Source: Sphingomonas sanguinis (GTDB taxonomy: Bacteria; Pseudomonadota; Alphaproteobacteria; Sphingomonadales; Sphingomonadaceae). From it: 38,391 bases of DNA. Positions 8,275 through 17,266 of the stretch are shown one piece after another. The stretch lies in NCBI RefSeq assembly GCF_001476905.1, contig NZ_LDTE01000071.1:1-38391 (forward strand), given 5' to 3'. Position numbers and translations under genes: made by a program. Under the pieces are notes generated by a model. That model searched no databases, was not told where the DNA came from, and saw nothing but the letters and a program-made list of their open reading frames with translations. Each line of letters opens with the position of its first letter. Position 1 is the stretch's first letter.

Positions 8275-9645
8275 ATGTCCCAAGGTTCGGAGACCCATCT
8301 CAAGAAATCACTGAACGCCTTTCACTTATGGGGCATCGCCGTCGGCCTCGTCATTTCGGGCGAATATTTCGGGTGGAGCTATGGCTGGGCGACGGCGGGG
8401 ACGCTGGGCTTCCTCGTCACCACCACGGTCGTCGCGGCGATGTACGTCGCCTTCATCTTCTCCTTTACCGAGCTGACCACGGCGATCCCGCAGGCGGGCG
8501 GCCCGTTCGCCTATGCCAACCGCGCCTTCGGCCCCGTGGGCGGCGCGATCGCCGGTTTCGCCACGCTGATCGAATTCATCTTCGCGCCCCCCGCCATCGC
8601 GCTGGCGATCGGTTCCTATCTGGCGGTGCAATATCCCTCGCTCAATCCCAAGACGGCGGCACTGGGCGCCTATGCGATCTTCGCGACGCTCAACATCGTC
8701 GGGGTCGGCATCGCCGCGACCTTCGAGCTGTTCGTGACGATCCTGGCGGTCGGCGAGCTGCTGGTGTTCATGAACGTCGTCGCGCCAGTCTTCTCGATGG
8801 ATCACTTCGCGGCGGGCGGCTGGGCGGGCAGCGACACGCTGACCCTCGCCTCGCTGGGCGGCATCTTCGCGGCCATCCCGTTCGCCATCTGGTTCTTCCT
8901 GGCAATCGAAGGCGTCGCCATGGCGGCCGAGGAGGCCAAGGAACCGCGCCGCACCATCCCGATCGCCTATATCACCGGCATCCTGACCCTGACCGCGCTC
9001 GCCTTCGGCGTGATGATCCTGGCGGGCGGATCGGGCGACTGGAAGAGCTTGGCCAACCTCAACGATCCGCTGCCCCAGGCGATGAAGCGCGCCGTCGGCA
9101 ATTCCAGCGGCTGGCTGCACATGCTGGTCTGGCTGGGCCTGTTCGGGCTGGTCGCCTCGTTCCACGGCATCATCATGGGTTATGCCCGCCAGATATTCGC
9201 ACTGGCCCGCGCGGGCTTCCTGCCCGGTGCCCTCGGCCGACTGCATCCGCGCTTCCGCACGCCCCACATCGCCACGCTGGTCGGTGCGGTGATCGGCGTC
9301 GTCACCATCTACAGCGACAATCTGGTCAGCATCGCGGGCCAGTCGCTGACCGCCAGCGTCGTCACCCTGTCGGTCTTCGGCGCGCTGACCATGTACGTCA
9401 TGTCGATGCTGTCGCTGTTCCGCCTGCGCAAGACCGAGCCGGGCCTCGCCCGTCCATATCGCGCGCCGGGCTATCCGCTCGTACCGGGCTTCGCGCTCGC
9501 CATGGCCAGCGTCGCGGGCGTCGCGATGATCTATTACAACCTCCAGATCGCGGGGCTGTTCATCGTGACGATGATGGTCGCGGTCACGCTGTCGGTGCGG
9601 CTGCGTGCCGGGCGCAAGGACATCGCGACGGCGGTCGTCGCCTGA
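8275..9645 (+). CDS. eat: Ethanolamine permease (APC superfamily)
   Basis: 456 residues with about 12 hydrophobic segments. The N-terminal HLWGIAVGLVISGEYFGWSY, then PQAGGPFAYANRAFGP and EGVAMAAEEAKEPRRTIP, are typical of Eat-type ethanolamine/proton symporters of the amino acid-polyamine-organocation family. A strong ribosome binding site (AGAGGGGGG) precedes the ATG by about 8 bases. It lies 18 bases after eutC, which supports ethanolamine as substrate. It acts in the inner membrane and supplies EutBC. Confidence 0.92.
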   Translation: MSQGSETHLKKSLNAFHLWGIAVGLVISGEYFGWSYGWATAGTLGFLVTTTVVAAMYVAFIFSFTELTTAIPQAGGPFAYANRAFGPVGGAIAGFATLIEFIFAPPAIALAIGSYLAVQYPSLNPKTAALGAYAIFATLNIVGVGIAATFELFVTILAVGELLVFMNVVAPVFSMDHFAAGGWAGSDTLTLASLGGIFAAIPFAIWFFLAIEGVAMAAEEAKEPRRTIPIAYITGILTLTALAFGVMILAGGSGDWKSLANLNDPLPQAMKRAVGNSSGWLHMLVWLGLFGLVASFHGIIMGYARQIFALARAGFLPGALGRLHPRFRTPHIATLVGAVIGVVTIYSDNLVSIAGQSLTASVVTLSVFGALTMYVMSMLSLFRLRKTEPGLARPYRAPGYPLVPGFALAMASVAGVAMIYYNLQIAGLFIVTMMVAVTLSVRLRAGRKDIATAVVA

Positions 9646-9660
9646 TCCGATGACGAAAGG

Positions 9661-9682
9661 GACGGCGCCGGCGGGCGCCGTC
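9661..9682 (+). terminator. GC-rich hairpin after the permease gene
   Basis: A perfect 9-bp stem, GACGGCGCC/GGCGCCGTC, with a 4-base loop lies 16 bases after the permease stop. No run of T follows, so it may be a partial terminator or an mRNA-stabilising hairpin that lowers expression of the barrel gene relative to eutBC-eat, rather than a full stop. Confidence 0.4.
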
Positions 9683-9719
9683 AACCGAAATTCCATTTAT
9701 TCATGACAAGGGGGCTCTC

Positions 9720-11003
9720 ATGAAATATCGCCACATCCTCGCCTGTGCCGGAGCCACGCTACTCGGCCACCATGCCGCTTTCGCGCAAAGCGTCGACAAG
9801 CCCATCGACACGGCCAAGAACCATCCACCAGCGGCGGCCGATGCCTCGCCGCCGGCGGAGGGCAAGCCCGACTGGGCCTCGACCATCTCCTACGCGTTGC
9901 AGTTCGAGGGCAGCATCGCCGTCAATCCGGCGGACCCGGCAGACAATCTGAACTTCGGCCACGAGCTGGCTGACCGCGCCAACCGGCCGCTGTTCAACCA
10001 GGCGCTGGCGACCATCAGCCGCCCCGTCTCGGGCGGTCCCGACACCGATGTCGGCTTCAACCTGCAGGGCCTGTTCGGCACCGACGCCCGCTACACCCCG
10101 ACGATCGGCCTGTTCGACCAGACCTTCAAGGGTCGCTACCAGTTCGTCCTGACCCAGGCCAACGTCGTCGTTCACACGCCGATCCTGACCGAGGGTGGCG
10201 TCGATTTCAAAATCGGTCTGGCACCGGGAGCCATGGGGTATGAGGGCATCGACCCGACGTCTCGCCCGTTCTACACCCTGTCCTACGTCACCAACTTCAT
10301 GGTGCCCTTCCAGACGGTCGGCGTGATCGCGACGATCCATGCCAGCCCGAAGCTCGACATCATCACCGGCATCGACGCCGGTAACGAGGTCGTGCCCGGC
10401 AAGTCCGACAATAACGGCGCCCCGGCGGGCTATTTCGGCGTCAGCCTGAACCATCTCGCCAACGATCGGCTGACCATCCTGGCGATGACGCGCTTCGGCC
10501 CGGAAAACTCGCTGAAGGTCATGCCCGATGCGAACCGGCGCATGCGCTACTGGAACGACATCACCGCCACCTACAAGCTCAGCGACCGCACCACCCTGGT
10601 CGGCGAGGCCAATTACATCCGCGACGACGGGCTGAAGGCCGAGGCGTTCGGCGTGGTCGGCTATGTCATCCGCACGCTCAGCCCGGAATGGAGCTTGGCG
10701 GTGCGCGGCGAAGTAATGCGTGATTCCCAGGGCGCATTTGTGGTCGGCTTCGCCTCCGACACAGCCTTTGCCAACGGCATTATCGGCAATCCCGACAATT
10801 TCGTCACCGCCCCGCCGACCACCTATGGCGGCCTGACCATCGGCGCGAGCTATAAGCCCGCCGCGATCAATTCCAAGAAAGTCGCCGTCACCATCCGTCC
10901 CGAACTCCGCTACGACCGGTCGCTCAATGGCACCCGGCCCTATAACGGCCTGTCGGACAAGGATCAGGTGATCGGCAGCCTAGACCTGATCGTCGGCTTC
11001 TGA
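9720..11003 (+). CDS. Outer-membrane beta-barrel protein (putative BBP2/OmpL-like porin)
   Basis: 427 residues. A signal peptide is clear (MKYRHILACAGATLLGHHAAFA, cut before QS). The mature part is beta-rich with alternating hydrophobic residues and ends in phenylalanine (SLDLIVGF), the C-terminal signature recognised by the BAM machinery. The pattern (FEGSIAVNPADPADNLNFG, then LTQANVVV, FKIGLAPGAMGYEG) fits the putative beta-barrel porin-2 family (DUF1597). RBS-like AAGGGGG stands about 7 bases before the ATG. Placed after eut and the permease, it probably lets ethanolamine or related small solutes across the outer membrane; that is inferred from context. Confidence 0.75.
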   Translation: MKYRHILACAGATLLGHHAAFAQSVDKPIDTAKNHPPAAADASPPAEGKPDWASTISYALQFEGSIAVNPADPADNLNFGHELADRANRPLFNQALATISRPVSGGPDTDVGFNLQGLFGTDARYTPTIGLFDQTFKGRYQFVLTQANVVVHTPILTEGGVDFKIGLAPGAMGYEGIDPTSRPFYTLSYVTNFMVPFQTVGVIATIHASPKLDIITGIDAGNEVVPGKSDNNGAPAGYFGVSLNHLANDRLTILAMTRFGPENSLKVMPDANRRMRYWNDITATYKLSDRTTLVGEANYIRDDGLKAEAFGVVGYVIRTLSPEWSLAVRGEVMRDSQGAFVVGFASDTAFANGIIGNPDNFVTAPPTTYGGLTIGASYKPAAINSKKVAVTIRPELRYDRSLNGTRPYNGLSDKDQVIGSLDLIVGF

Positions 11004-11689
11004 GGGCCATTCCGACCAGACCCTGGCCTGTGACACCATAGATCGAACGACACGCTACCGACCTTGGTCGCCACTCGGCCCCCCCGCCCCTTCTCACCGG
11101 GCCCGCCCCGAGTGGCACCTTTCTCTTTATCCATACGCGATCGCCCCGACCCATCCCTCCACGTCCTCCCGCGACGTTGAGCCCGATCGCCGATCAGCTT
11201 CAAGTCGGCCGCGTGCATGCCGAGAAGCAAGGCTCGCAGATCGTCGATGACTATACCGACCACGCCATCTTCGTCACCTCGCATCCCCGCACAAGGGGGT
11301 TACAGAGACCGTGGCTCGGACGTGGGGGAGGGCCTTCCCATCCTAATGGTATGGATATGGTGGCTGCGGCTGCGCCTGCTTAACAGAACGATGGGCACCG
11401 TCCTTGAAGCGCATTTTGGGACTTCTAAATCGGCTGAGCGATCTGGTCGATGTCCGCAAAGACGATCTGGGGCTGGCGCTGGCAAGAGAGCACGGGCCTC
11501 GCCGGAGGCGCTCCTTCGCCGCAAAGCTTAAAAGGCCAATCGGACGACACAACGGATCGAGGTGACGTCGTCGACCCCGACGGAGCTTCCTTCTGATGGC
11601 TGATTTCGTCGCCCATGTCGCTCTTGGCGAAAGCCTGACATCCGTCGGGCAGTTGCGCCTCACGCACGTCGGACCACGGCAGTTTTCGA
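11004..11689. other. 686-base stretch with no recognisable intact gene
   Basis: Apart from the possible terminator near 11071, no frame here gives a protein I recognise. Short open frames on both strands (for example 11177-11383 plus and 11217-11531 plus) lack ribosome binding sites and family features. A plus-strand piece reading QLQVGRVHAEKQGSQIVDDY (about 11196-11256) looks protein-like but I cannot name it. The stretch runs straight into the recombinase remnant and probably consists of decayed mobile or accessory DNA. Confidence 0.5.
11071..11115 (+). terminator. Possible terminator after the porin gene
   Basis: An 8-bp stem CCACTCGG/CCGAGTGG (11071-11078 and 11108-11115) encloses a long C-rich loop and is followed by CACCTTTCTCTTTA. 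It lies about 70 bases after the porin stop. The loop is large, so confidence is low. Confidence 0.3.
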
Positions 11690-11971
11690 CAGCGGATCGA
11701 GGCGGCGGAGGTGCTGCGGACGCTGGTCGAGGACATCATCCTGACGCCGGCGGATGGCAGGATCGAGATCGACGTTCGCGGCGATCTTGCTGGAATCCTT
11801 ACGCTTTTGGCGCAAAAGCAAAACCCCGCAGCGGGCGCTACGGGGTTGCAATTTGAGATGGTTTCGGGGGCCTGCTTTAATCGTAACTTGCGGCACTCCA
11901 ATTTCCTCCTTACGGTTAAAAGATTAATGGAAACCGAAGGCCATATCGGACTTTTTCGTAGCGCTGCGTAA
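11690..11971 (+). pseudogene. Serine recombinase (resolvase/invertase) C-terminal fragment
   Basis: From 11690 the frame reads QRIEAAEVLRTLVEDIILTP, then ADGRIEIDVRGDLAGIL, then FEMVSGACFNRNL. This is the C-terminal tail of the large recombinase-domain serine recombinases (EA.VLR.LV..I.LTP and the RGDLAGIL motif). Both the catalytic resolvase domain and the zinc/recombinase domain are missing, so it is a remnant. The frame is open to 11971, but the last part after about 11890 may be non-homologous. A nearly identical copy of 11711-11801 lies at the right end of the window (38286-38376). Confidence 0.75.
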
Positions 11972-11985
11972 GTCGGCAAGATCAA

Positions 11986-12435
11986 TTGCCGCAAATGTTG
12001 CGGCGCATAGGGTCAACTATTATTGCACTGCTCGCCCAGACATTGCTGGTCGAGGCACTTCGCCTGCACCTGACTGACCAGTCGGCACAAGCGTGGAGCT
12101 GGCTGGCAGCCCTGGGTGACTTGCGTATGCGCGCTGCACTCTCCGCGATGCATGCCAATCCGGCGAAACCCTGGAAGCATGAAGACCTCGCCAAAACCGC
12201 CGGCATGTCGCGGTCGAGCTTCGTAGTACGCTTCGGGGAAACATTCGGCCAGACCCCGCTAGAATATCTGACCCGATGGCGGCTGATCCTCGCAGCGTAC
12301 CGCCTGGCGCAGGAGCGTACGACGCTTGCAATGGTAGCACCGACAATAGGTTACGAATCGGAGAGCGCCTTTGCCGCAGCCTTCAAACGCGTGCTGGGCC
12401 AATCGCCACGTCAATTCGTCAAAGCCATCACCTGA
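11986..12435 (+). pseudogene. AraC-family regulator lacking its N-terminal half
   Basis: The 149-codon frame carries a complete AraC-type double helix-turn-helix: first helix pair at about residues 62-85 (WKHEDLAKTAGMSRSSFVVRF), second at about 110-135 (LAMVAPTIGYESESAFAAAF), ending in KRVLGQSPRQF. Family members of this cupin-type AraC group have about 300 residues. Here the sensor half is absent and the frame is closed by TAG at 11959, so the gene is truncated at the junction with the recombinase remnant. A TTG at 11986 could start a shortened protein, but no clear ribosome binding site supports it. Confidence 0.75.
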
Positions 12436-12541
12436 CTGCGTCGCATGGCCAGATGGCGGCTACGCCTCACGAAAAGAACCACAACCGGTCGTTCGCGACC
12501 TCGTTTCAGCTCCCCACTTTCTGCCATTCATTCATATCTGC

Positions 12542-12567
12542 GGCCGAGGGCATACTAAGCCTCGGCC
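12542..12567. terminator. 8-bp hairpin between the AraC remnant and the CadC-like gene
   Basis: GGCCGAGG (12542-12549) pairs perfectly with CCTCGGCC (12560-12567) around a 10-base loop. It lies in the 193-base gap where two genes converge (AraC remnant plus, CadC-like minus), a place where a bidirectional terminator is expected. There is no T tract, so the assignment is weak. Confidence 0.3.
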
Positions 12568-12628
12568 CTGCCGCCTGTCTCGAAAAGGATAGTTAGTGAG
12601 AAGCTTGGCCAAACGGTGGTGGAGAATA

Positions 12629-13414
12629 TCAACTTGCCGTACTCACCGCCCGCGCAAGATCGGTCGCCATGCTCCTCGCCAGTCGGCCTTGAAGCGGCAC
12701 ATAATCCTGCATGTCGGTGGGAGCGGCGAACTGGCCTGACCATAGCACACGATCTGAACCGTCCTCGGCGAGCGTCACGACCACGGTGGTTCGCTGCTGC
12801 GTCTGGCGCACGCTGACTCGCGCGTGAAGATCGGCCTTTTGCCCGTTGGCTGCCACGGAGTAGTTGGCGGGCAGACGGCGGCTGGTTTCGGCGATGAAGC
12901 TCTCGCGAAGTCCGGCGTTGAAGTGCGGGAACAGCACATACTCGCATAGCCCCTTTACCGGCTCGATCGCGATCCTGTGCCGGGTCGGGAACATCGCTCC
13001 AAGCGCCCACACCGCGCCCCCGATCGCGAGCGCGGTCAGCACGGCGCCTGCCGCGATCGGGCGACGTACCTTGGCCATTGGCCTCTCAGGTCCGGCCTCT
13101 AGATCGTTTGCGTCAATCGTAAGGATGAAGCGATAGCCGGACCTTGGCCGGGTCTGAACAAAGCGCGGAGTATCAGCTTCGTCACCGAGCAGGGAGCGGA
13201 TGCGACGAATACAGGTGTTGAGGGCGGCATCCCCGCCCGTGCCTGCCCGCGGCCAGAACCGATCGAGCAATTCGGACCGGCCGACCGTCCGCTCTCGGTT
13301 CTCGATCAGAAAGGCCAGAACCTCGACGGTCTGGGGCGATGCGTCGAGCACCACACCATCACGGTATATCCGCAATGCGGCGGGATCAAGGTCGAAGTCG
13401 GCGAAGCGGATCAT
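12629..13414 (-). CDS. CadC/ToxR-like membrane-anchored transcriptional regulator
   Basis: 261 residues. The N-terminal 1-100 is an OmpR/PhoB-type winged helix (FDLDPAALRIYRDG, LDASPQTVEVLAFLIENRER, LNTCIRRIRSLLGDEADTPR, RPRSGYRFI). One membrane helix lies at about 119-141 (IAAGAVLTALAIGGAVWALGA). The remaining roughly 120 residues would be periplasmic. This is the ToxR/CadC one-component layout in which the periplasmic domain senses and the cytoplasmic domain binds DNA. The output domain resembles others in which a wHTH is linked to a TolB-like or adenylate-cyclase-linked exported domain, but I do not recognise it. It is divergent from the broken serine hydrolase at 13484, a likely former target. 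Confidence 0.82.
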   Translation of the reverse strand: MIRFADFDLDPAALRIYRDGVVLDASPQTVEVLAFLIENRERTVGRSELLDRFWPRAGTGGDAALNTCIRRIRSLLGDEADTPRFVQTRPRSGYRFILTIDANDLEAGPERPMAKVRRPIAAGAVLTALAIGGAVWALGAMFPTRHRIAIEPVKGLCEYVLFPHFNAGLRESFIAETSRRLPANYSVAANGQKADLHARVSVRQTQQRTTVVVTLAEDGSDRVLWSGQFAAPTDMQDYVPLQGRLARSMATDLARAVSTAS

Positions 13415-13483
13415 GGCGGGTTACCGGAAAAGCGCGGGAAAACTGGTTCGATCGCAATATGTCAGATCAGGTCACAAATTGTT

Positions 13484-15029
13484 ATGCGGCGTCGGGAGTG
13501 GGGGCAGGATAATCGATCGCGGCGTTACCCGCATCATTTCGAAAGGCTGCCCTTGCCGCAGGCATTCCTCACCGCGACGGCCGACCGACGAAGCGTCCTT
13601 GGGGCCGCCCTGACCGGCCTAGTAGCGTCGTTGGGCTGGCCCACGCCCGCTCATGCGACAGCGGCCTCCGCCGGTATCGACGACCTGCTCGACCTTTCCG
13701 CGCGCGCCTATGGCACTATTGGTCACTCCGTTGCCGTGTTGCGCCGGGGCAGGCTGATCTATTCCCGTCATGCGGGGCTGTCCGACCGTAAAACGGGAGC
13801 GCCGATCACCGACGCTTCCGTCTACCCGCTATTCTCGATTTCGAAGCTGTTCCTGGTCGTGGAGCTGCTGAAGGCGCGAAGGGCCGGGCTAATCGACCTC
13901 GCCGAACCGCTCGGTGCAATACGGGCCGGCCTGCCGTCTGCATGGACCGGGATCACCCTGGCGCAGGCTCTCGCCCATGTTTCCGGCCTGCCGGACTATA
14001 TTCCCGATCACGTCGCGCCGTCCGAGGACCAGGCATTCGCCGCCATCGAGGCGCTTCCCCTCCGTTTCGCGCCGGGCACGCGCAACGACTATAATCAGAC
14101 CAATTTCCTGTTCGAAGAAGGCGCTCGAACAGGCGACACGGACGCCGTTGACGGCTCTGGTCGCAAATCAGTTCCGCAGCGCTGGGATGCGACGGACTAG
14201 CTACCACGTCGAGGGGCAACCCCCGCTGCGGGGCCTGGTGTCGAGCTATCGCCCGGCCCCCGGACGCGATCGACCGCCACTGCCCTACATATCGCCTTCG
14301 TGGCCGGCCTACACCCTTGGCTCGCGGGGCATCTTCACGACACTGCCGGATCTGGTCCGCTGGTCGCAGGCGCTGCTCCGGGGAGGGCTCATCCCCCTTG
14401 CCGCCCTGCGCGAATCCTGGTCGCCCTTCATCATGCCCTCAGGCGATACCGCGTGGCACACGCACGGCTGGGAATATTACCGGCACGACGACGTGACGAT
14501 CATCGGGCATGGCGGCGAGGTGCGCCTAGTCTGGCGGCATTTCTTCCGGCGGGCCGACCCCGACGACAGCGCGACCGTGATCTACCTGGACAATGGCGGG
14601 CGCACGACCTTCGACCGGCATCGCCTCGCCACCCTCGTCGCCGATCGCGTCATGCCGGGCGCCGCCCGGAAAGGCGAGGAGCAGGAAGAAGCCCTGTACC
14701 GGGGACTGGTGTCGGGCCGGTGGGACCAGACCGTGGCGGCGGTCGCGGCGACGATTCCGGCGGATAGGCTGGAAGCGACCGTCAACAGCGTCGGCTACGA
14801 CGCCATGAACATCCTCGATGCCGGTGCCGCTCTGCCGGTGTTCCGGTGGAACGCGCAACGATTCCCACGTTCCGCCAATGCCAATGACAGCCTGGGCGAA
14901 GCTTATCGTGCCGCCGGCCAGCTCGACCGAGCGAAGGAGAGCTACCGGCGCGCGTTGATGCTCGATCCGGCAAACGAGCGCATCAAGGCAACAATCGACG
15001 AGCTGGACCACCCGCCCCGCCCCCGGTGA
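13484..15029 (+). pseudogene. Serine hydrolase (class C beta-lactamase fold) with TPR tail, frameshifted
   Basis: Two overlapping frames make one protein. The first (13484-14200) has a twin-arginine-like signal (DRRSVLGAALTGLVASLG ending AHA), the catalytic SxxK motif (FSISK) and the YxN motif (DYNQTN). The second (in frame with 14118-15029) continues with NQFRSAGM and later GHGGEVRLVW in the place of the third catalytic box, ending in a TPR-like repeat (ANDSLGEAYRAAGQLDRAKE). The change of frame is near 14115-14122 (TTCGAAGAAGGCG); removing one G restores FEKALEQAT. The start may be ATG 13484 or, more in line with the signal peptide, TTG 13553. As it stands no full-length hydrolase is made. 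Confidence 0.82.
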
Positions 15030-15052
15030 CGGACAGGCGCTCTTAACACAGG

Positions 15053-15829
15053 ATGATGAAGATGCATCTGCTCCCACGCTTGCTGGGCGCGGTCGCCATG
15101 CTTTTGCTGGCGGTCCGGCCCGCCGCAGCGGAACCGACCAAGATCGATGTTCGCGTAATCGCGCGCGGTGCCAAGTTTCTGGGTGGCTATACGACGCCCG
15201 TGCGGGTGACGCTGACCGACGCGGACACCGGCGAGATCTTGGCACGCGGCGTCACGTCCGGCACCACCGGCGACACGCAGCGGATCATGACTGGCGGCGC
15301 GGATAATGGTGGCAAAAGGGCCGATGCCGATACGGCAGCCTTCAGAACGACCTTGAATCTCGATCATCCGCGACGGATCACCGCGACGGTTACAGGTCCG
15401 CTCAGCCAGGCGCAGGCGACGACGACCGCGACCAGTACCCAATGGGTGCTGCCCGGCCATGACATCACCGCCGGCGATGGCTGGGCGATCGAGCTGCCCG
15501 GCCTGATCGTCGATATCGCCGATCCGATCGCCTATCACTGGGTCAAGGCAGGCGAAACGGTGCCGCTTCGGGTCGGCGTGACGATGCTGTGCGGCTGCGC
15601 GATCTCGGAGAACGGCCCGTGGCGCGCGAGCGACACGGAGGTGGAGGCGATCATTACGATCAACGGTGGTACGCCGCGTCGCATCCCCCTGCGCTTCGAT
15701 CCTGATGCCGCCATATTCACGGCGGATGTGCCAACGAAGGAAGCCGGCCTTTACGAGATCGAAGTGACGAGCTGGATCGCTGCCAGCAACAATGCTGGCG
15801 TCGCGCATACCGCCTTCTTCGTTCATTAA
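15053..15829 (+). CDS. Exported protein of unknown function
   Basis: 258 residues. A signal peptide is clear: MMKMHLLPRLLGAVAMLLLA followed by a cleavage site after RPAAA. The mature protein is beta-rich and immunoglobulin-like in texture, with a notable MLCGCAISENGPW motif (residues about 181-193) and a C-terminal VTSWIAASNNAGVAHTAFFV. I do not know a function. It lies 23 bases after the broken serine hydrolase, so they may have been one transcription unit. It could be a periplasmic accessory of that hydrolase. Confidence 0.7.
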   Translation: MMKMHLLPRLLGAVAMLLLAVRPAAAEPTKIDVRVIARGAKFLGGYTTPVRVTLTDADTGEILARGVTSGTTGDTQRIMTGGADNGGKRADADTAAFRTTLNLDHPRRITATVTGPLSQAQATTTATSTQWVLPGHDITAGDGWAIELPGLIVDIADPIAYHWVKAGETVPLRVGVTMLCGCAISENGPWRASDTEVEAIITINGGTPRRIPLRFDPDAAIFTADVPTKEAGLYEIEVTSWIAASNNAGVAHTAFFVH

Positions 15830-15892
15830 CGGTGCCTTCGTGAGCCTGCCAAGCCCCGCATATCTCACGATCCACCATCGATCGAACTCCAA

Positions 15893-15912
15893 TTCGGTAA
15901 CTTGTTACCGAA
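15893..15912. promoter_or_regulatory. Perfect 20-bp palindrome, probable MarR operator
   Basis: TTCGGTAAC (15893-15901), two bases TT, then GTTACCGAA (15904-15912). It ends 24 bases before the MarR start codon, which is where an autoregulatory MarR operator is expected. The size and symmetry fit a winged-helix dimer. Confidence 0.7.
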
Positions 15913-15936
15913 CTTTGGGGCAGCTAGGATGCAGGA

Positions 15937-16443
15937 ATGCCCACCGTCGATTTTGTCCGCTCGCTCGGACCCGCGTTCCTCCCGCACATGCTCCGCCGCC
16001 TGTCCGATCTGATGGTCGATGGCGGAATGGAATGGGCGAAACTCGACCCCCGGCTACCGCCCTTGAGAACCCATTCCACGATGTTCGCCCTCGACGGCCG
16101 AGGAGAGTTGGCGGTCACGGAACTGGCGGCGCTGATCCGGCAATCGCATCCCCACGCATTACAGTGGGTCAAGGCGTTGGAGAAGCTCGGCTTGGTCGCG
16201 CGGCATCGCGATCCGCAGGACGCCCGCAGAACGATGTTACGCCTGACCGAAAAGGGGATCGCGAATATGCCGGCGATCCACCACGCCAGATCGATCCATG
16301 AGAAAGTGGTCCGCCGGTTATGTACAGAGCTCGACGACGACATGTGGGAACGATTGAGACAATTGGAGGCGCTGCTCGAAGACCGGTCCTATGTGGATCG
16401 AATGACCGACTTGGCTGACCATATCGGGAAAAACGAACAATGA
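15937..16443 (+). CDS. MarR-family transcriptional regulator
   Basis: 168 residues. It has the MarR winged helix: LAVTELAALIRQSHPHALQWVKALEKLGLV followed by the wing ARHRDPQDARRTMLRLTEKG at about residues 52-105 (given here in two parts). Flanking helices would form the dimer interface. A perfect palindrome sits just upstream. The stop overlaps the start of the CocE-type hydrolase remnant as ATGA, so it most likely controlled that operon. The ligand is unknown. Confidence 0.85.
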   Translation: MPTVDFVRSLGPAFLPHMLRRLSDLMVDGGMEWAKLDPRLPPLRTHSTMFALDGRGELAVTELAALIRQSHPHALQWVKALEKLGLVARHRDPQDARRTMLRLTEKGIANMPAIHHARSIHEKVVRRLCTELDDDMWERLRQLEALLEDRSYVDRMTDLADHIGKNEQ

Positions 16444-17266
16444 CGACGCGACCAGTATCCGGCCGTCGTCTTGTGGCGCTTATCGCGACGATCGCCGCTT
16501 CTACGACCGCTCCTGCAAACTCCAGCATGGCTTCCCACGCGGTCGGCGGCATCGCCACGTTACCCGCGGCGCCGGTCGATCCAGCCGCGCCCAGCGCGGC
16601 ATATTCACCGGTTCCGATCGAAACACGCGTGTCAGACGGTCCTGGCGACGGCGACGCCAGCTTGGCCAGGACGCTTATCGACCGCTCCAGTGCCGCGACC
16701 TCTCCGGCAGACCTGACCACCCTCTACTTGCTCCAGATCGCGGCCGGTCGTTCCGACGATGCCAAACGCACGATCGAGCGATTGCAACGCTTCTACCGGC
16801 CTGAACGACCGCAGAGGGCGAATGCACTCGCTCCCTGGCAGATCTACGTACAAGCCCGATGTGATGAAACGTGCGTTTGACACATTCTACGGCAGTCTGC
16901 CAGACGAGCAGATTGCCGACATATTACCCCAATACAGCGGCAATCTTGACCGCCTGCAGGCAAAATATGACGCAGAATCGAAAGCCTGCGCTGGTCACCG
17001 ATTGCGCGACTGCACGACTGCCTCCGCCGTCGTTGCGGCCCGTCAGGCGCTGCTCGCATGGCAGTGGCTGGCGCCAGCCTCCGCACCCTTGATCCGTGCC
17101 GACGCAGAACGGCGTTTCATTATTGACGATCGTCTCCTGATCCCGACACCCGACGGCGCACAGATCGCCGCGATGACAGTGCGCCCACGCGACGCGGTGG
17201 GGACCAAGCGGGTGGCGCTGTTGAACTTCACGATCTACGCCAACGATGCCTGGGGCTTCTCCGCGC
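16440..17266 (+). pseudogene. CocE/NonD-type (X-Pro dipeptidyl-peptidase-like) hydrolase, N-terminal fragment, frameshifted
   Basis: The first frame (16440 to about 16860) starts with a signal-like segment (GRRLVALIATIAASTTAPA) and continues with a helical region (LYLLQIAAGRSDDAKRTIER, then LAPWQIYVQAR). It then shifts to another frame near 16850-16870, which reads MKRAFDTFYGSLPDEQIADI, then RRFIIDDRLLIPTPDGAQIA and VALLNFTIYANDAWGFS. The latter (PTPDGA.IAA, FTIYAND) is the start of the alpha/beta-hydrolase domain of CocE/NonD-type proteins. Homology ends there; the catalytic serine, aspartate and histidine are all missing. It is joined in frame to an MFS transporter fragment at about 17266. 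Confidence 0.68.

Noticed and set aside
8326..9696. 456-codon minus-strand open frame opposite the ethanolamine permease
   Set aside because: The composition is extremely biased to Asp, Arg and Gly, as expected from antisense of a membrane protein. The permease on the plus strand has clear family motifs.
14526..15892. Minus-strand open frames 14526-15245 and 14942-15892
   Set aside because: They lie opposite the hydrolase TPR region and the exported protein, which has a clear signal peptide. No domain or start site supports them.
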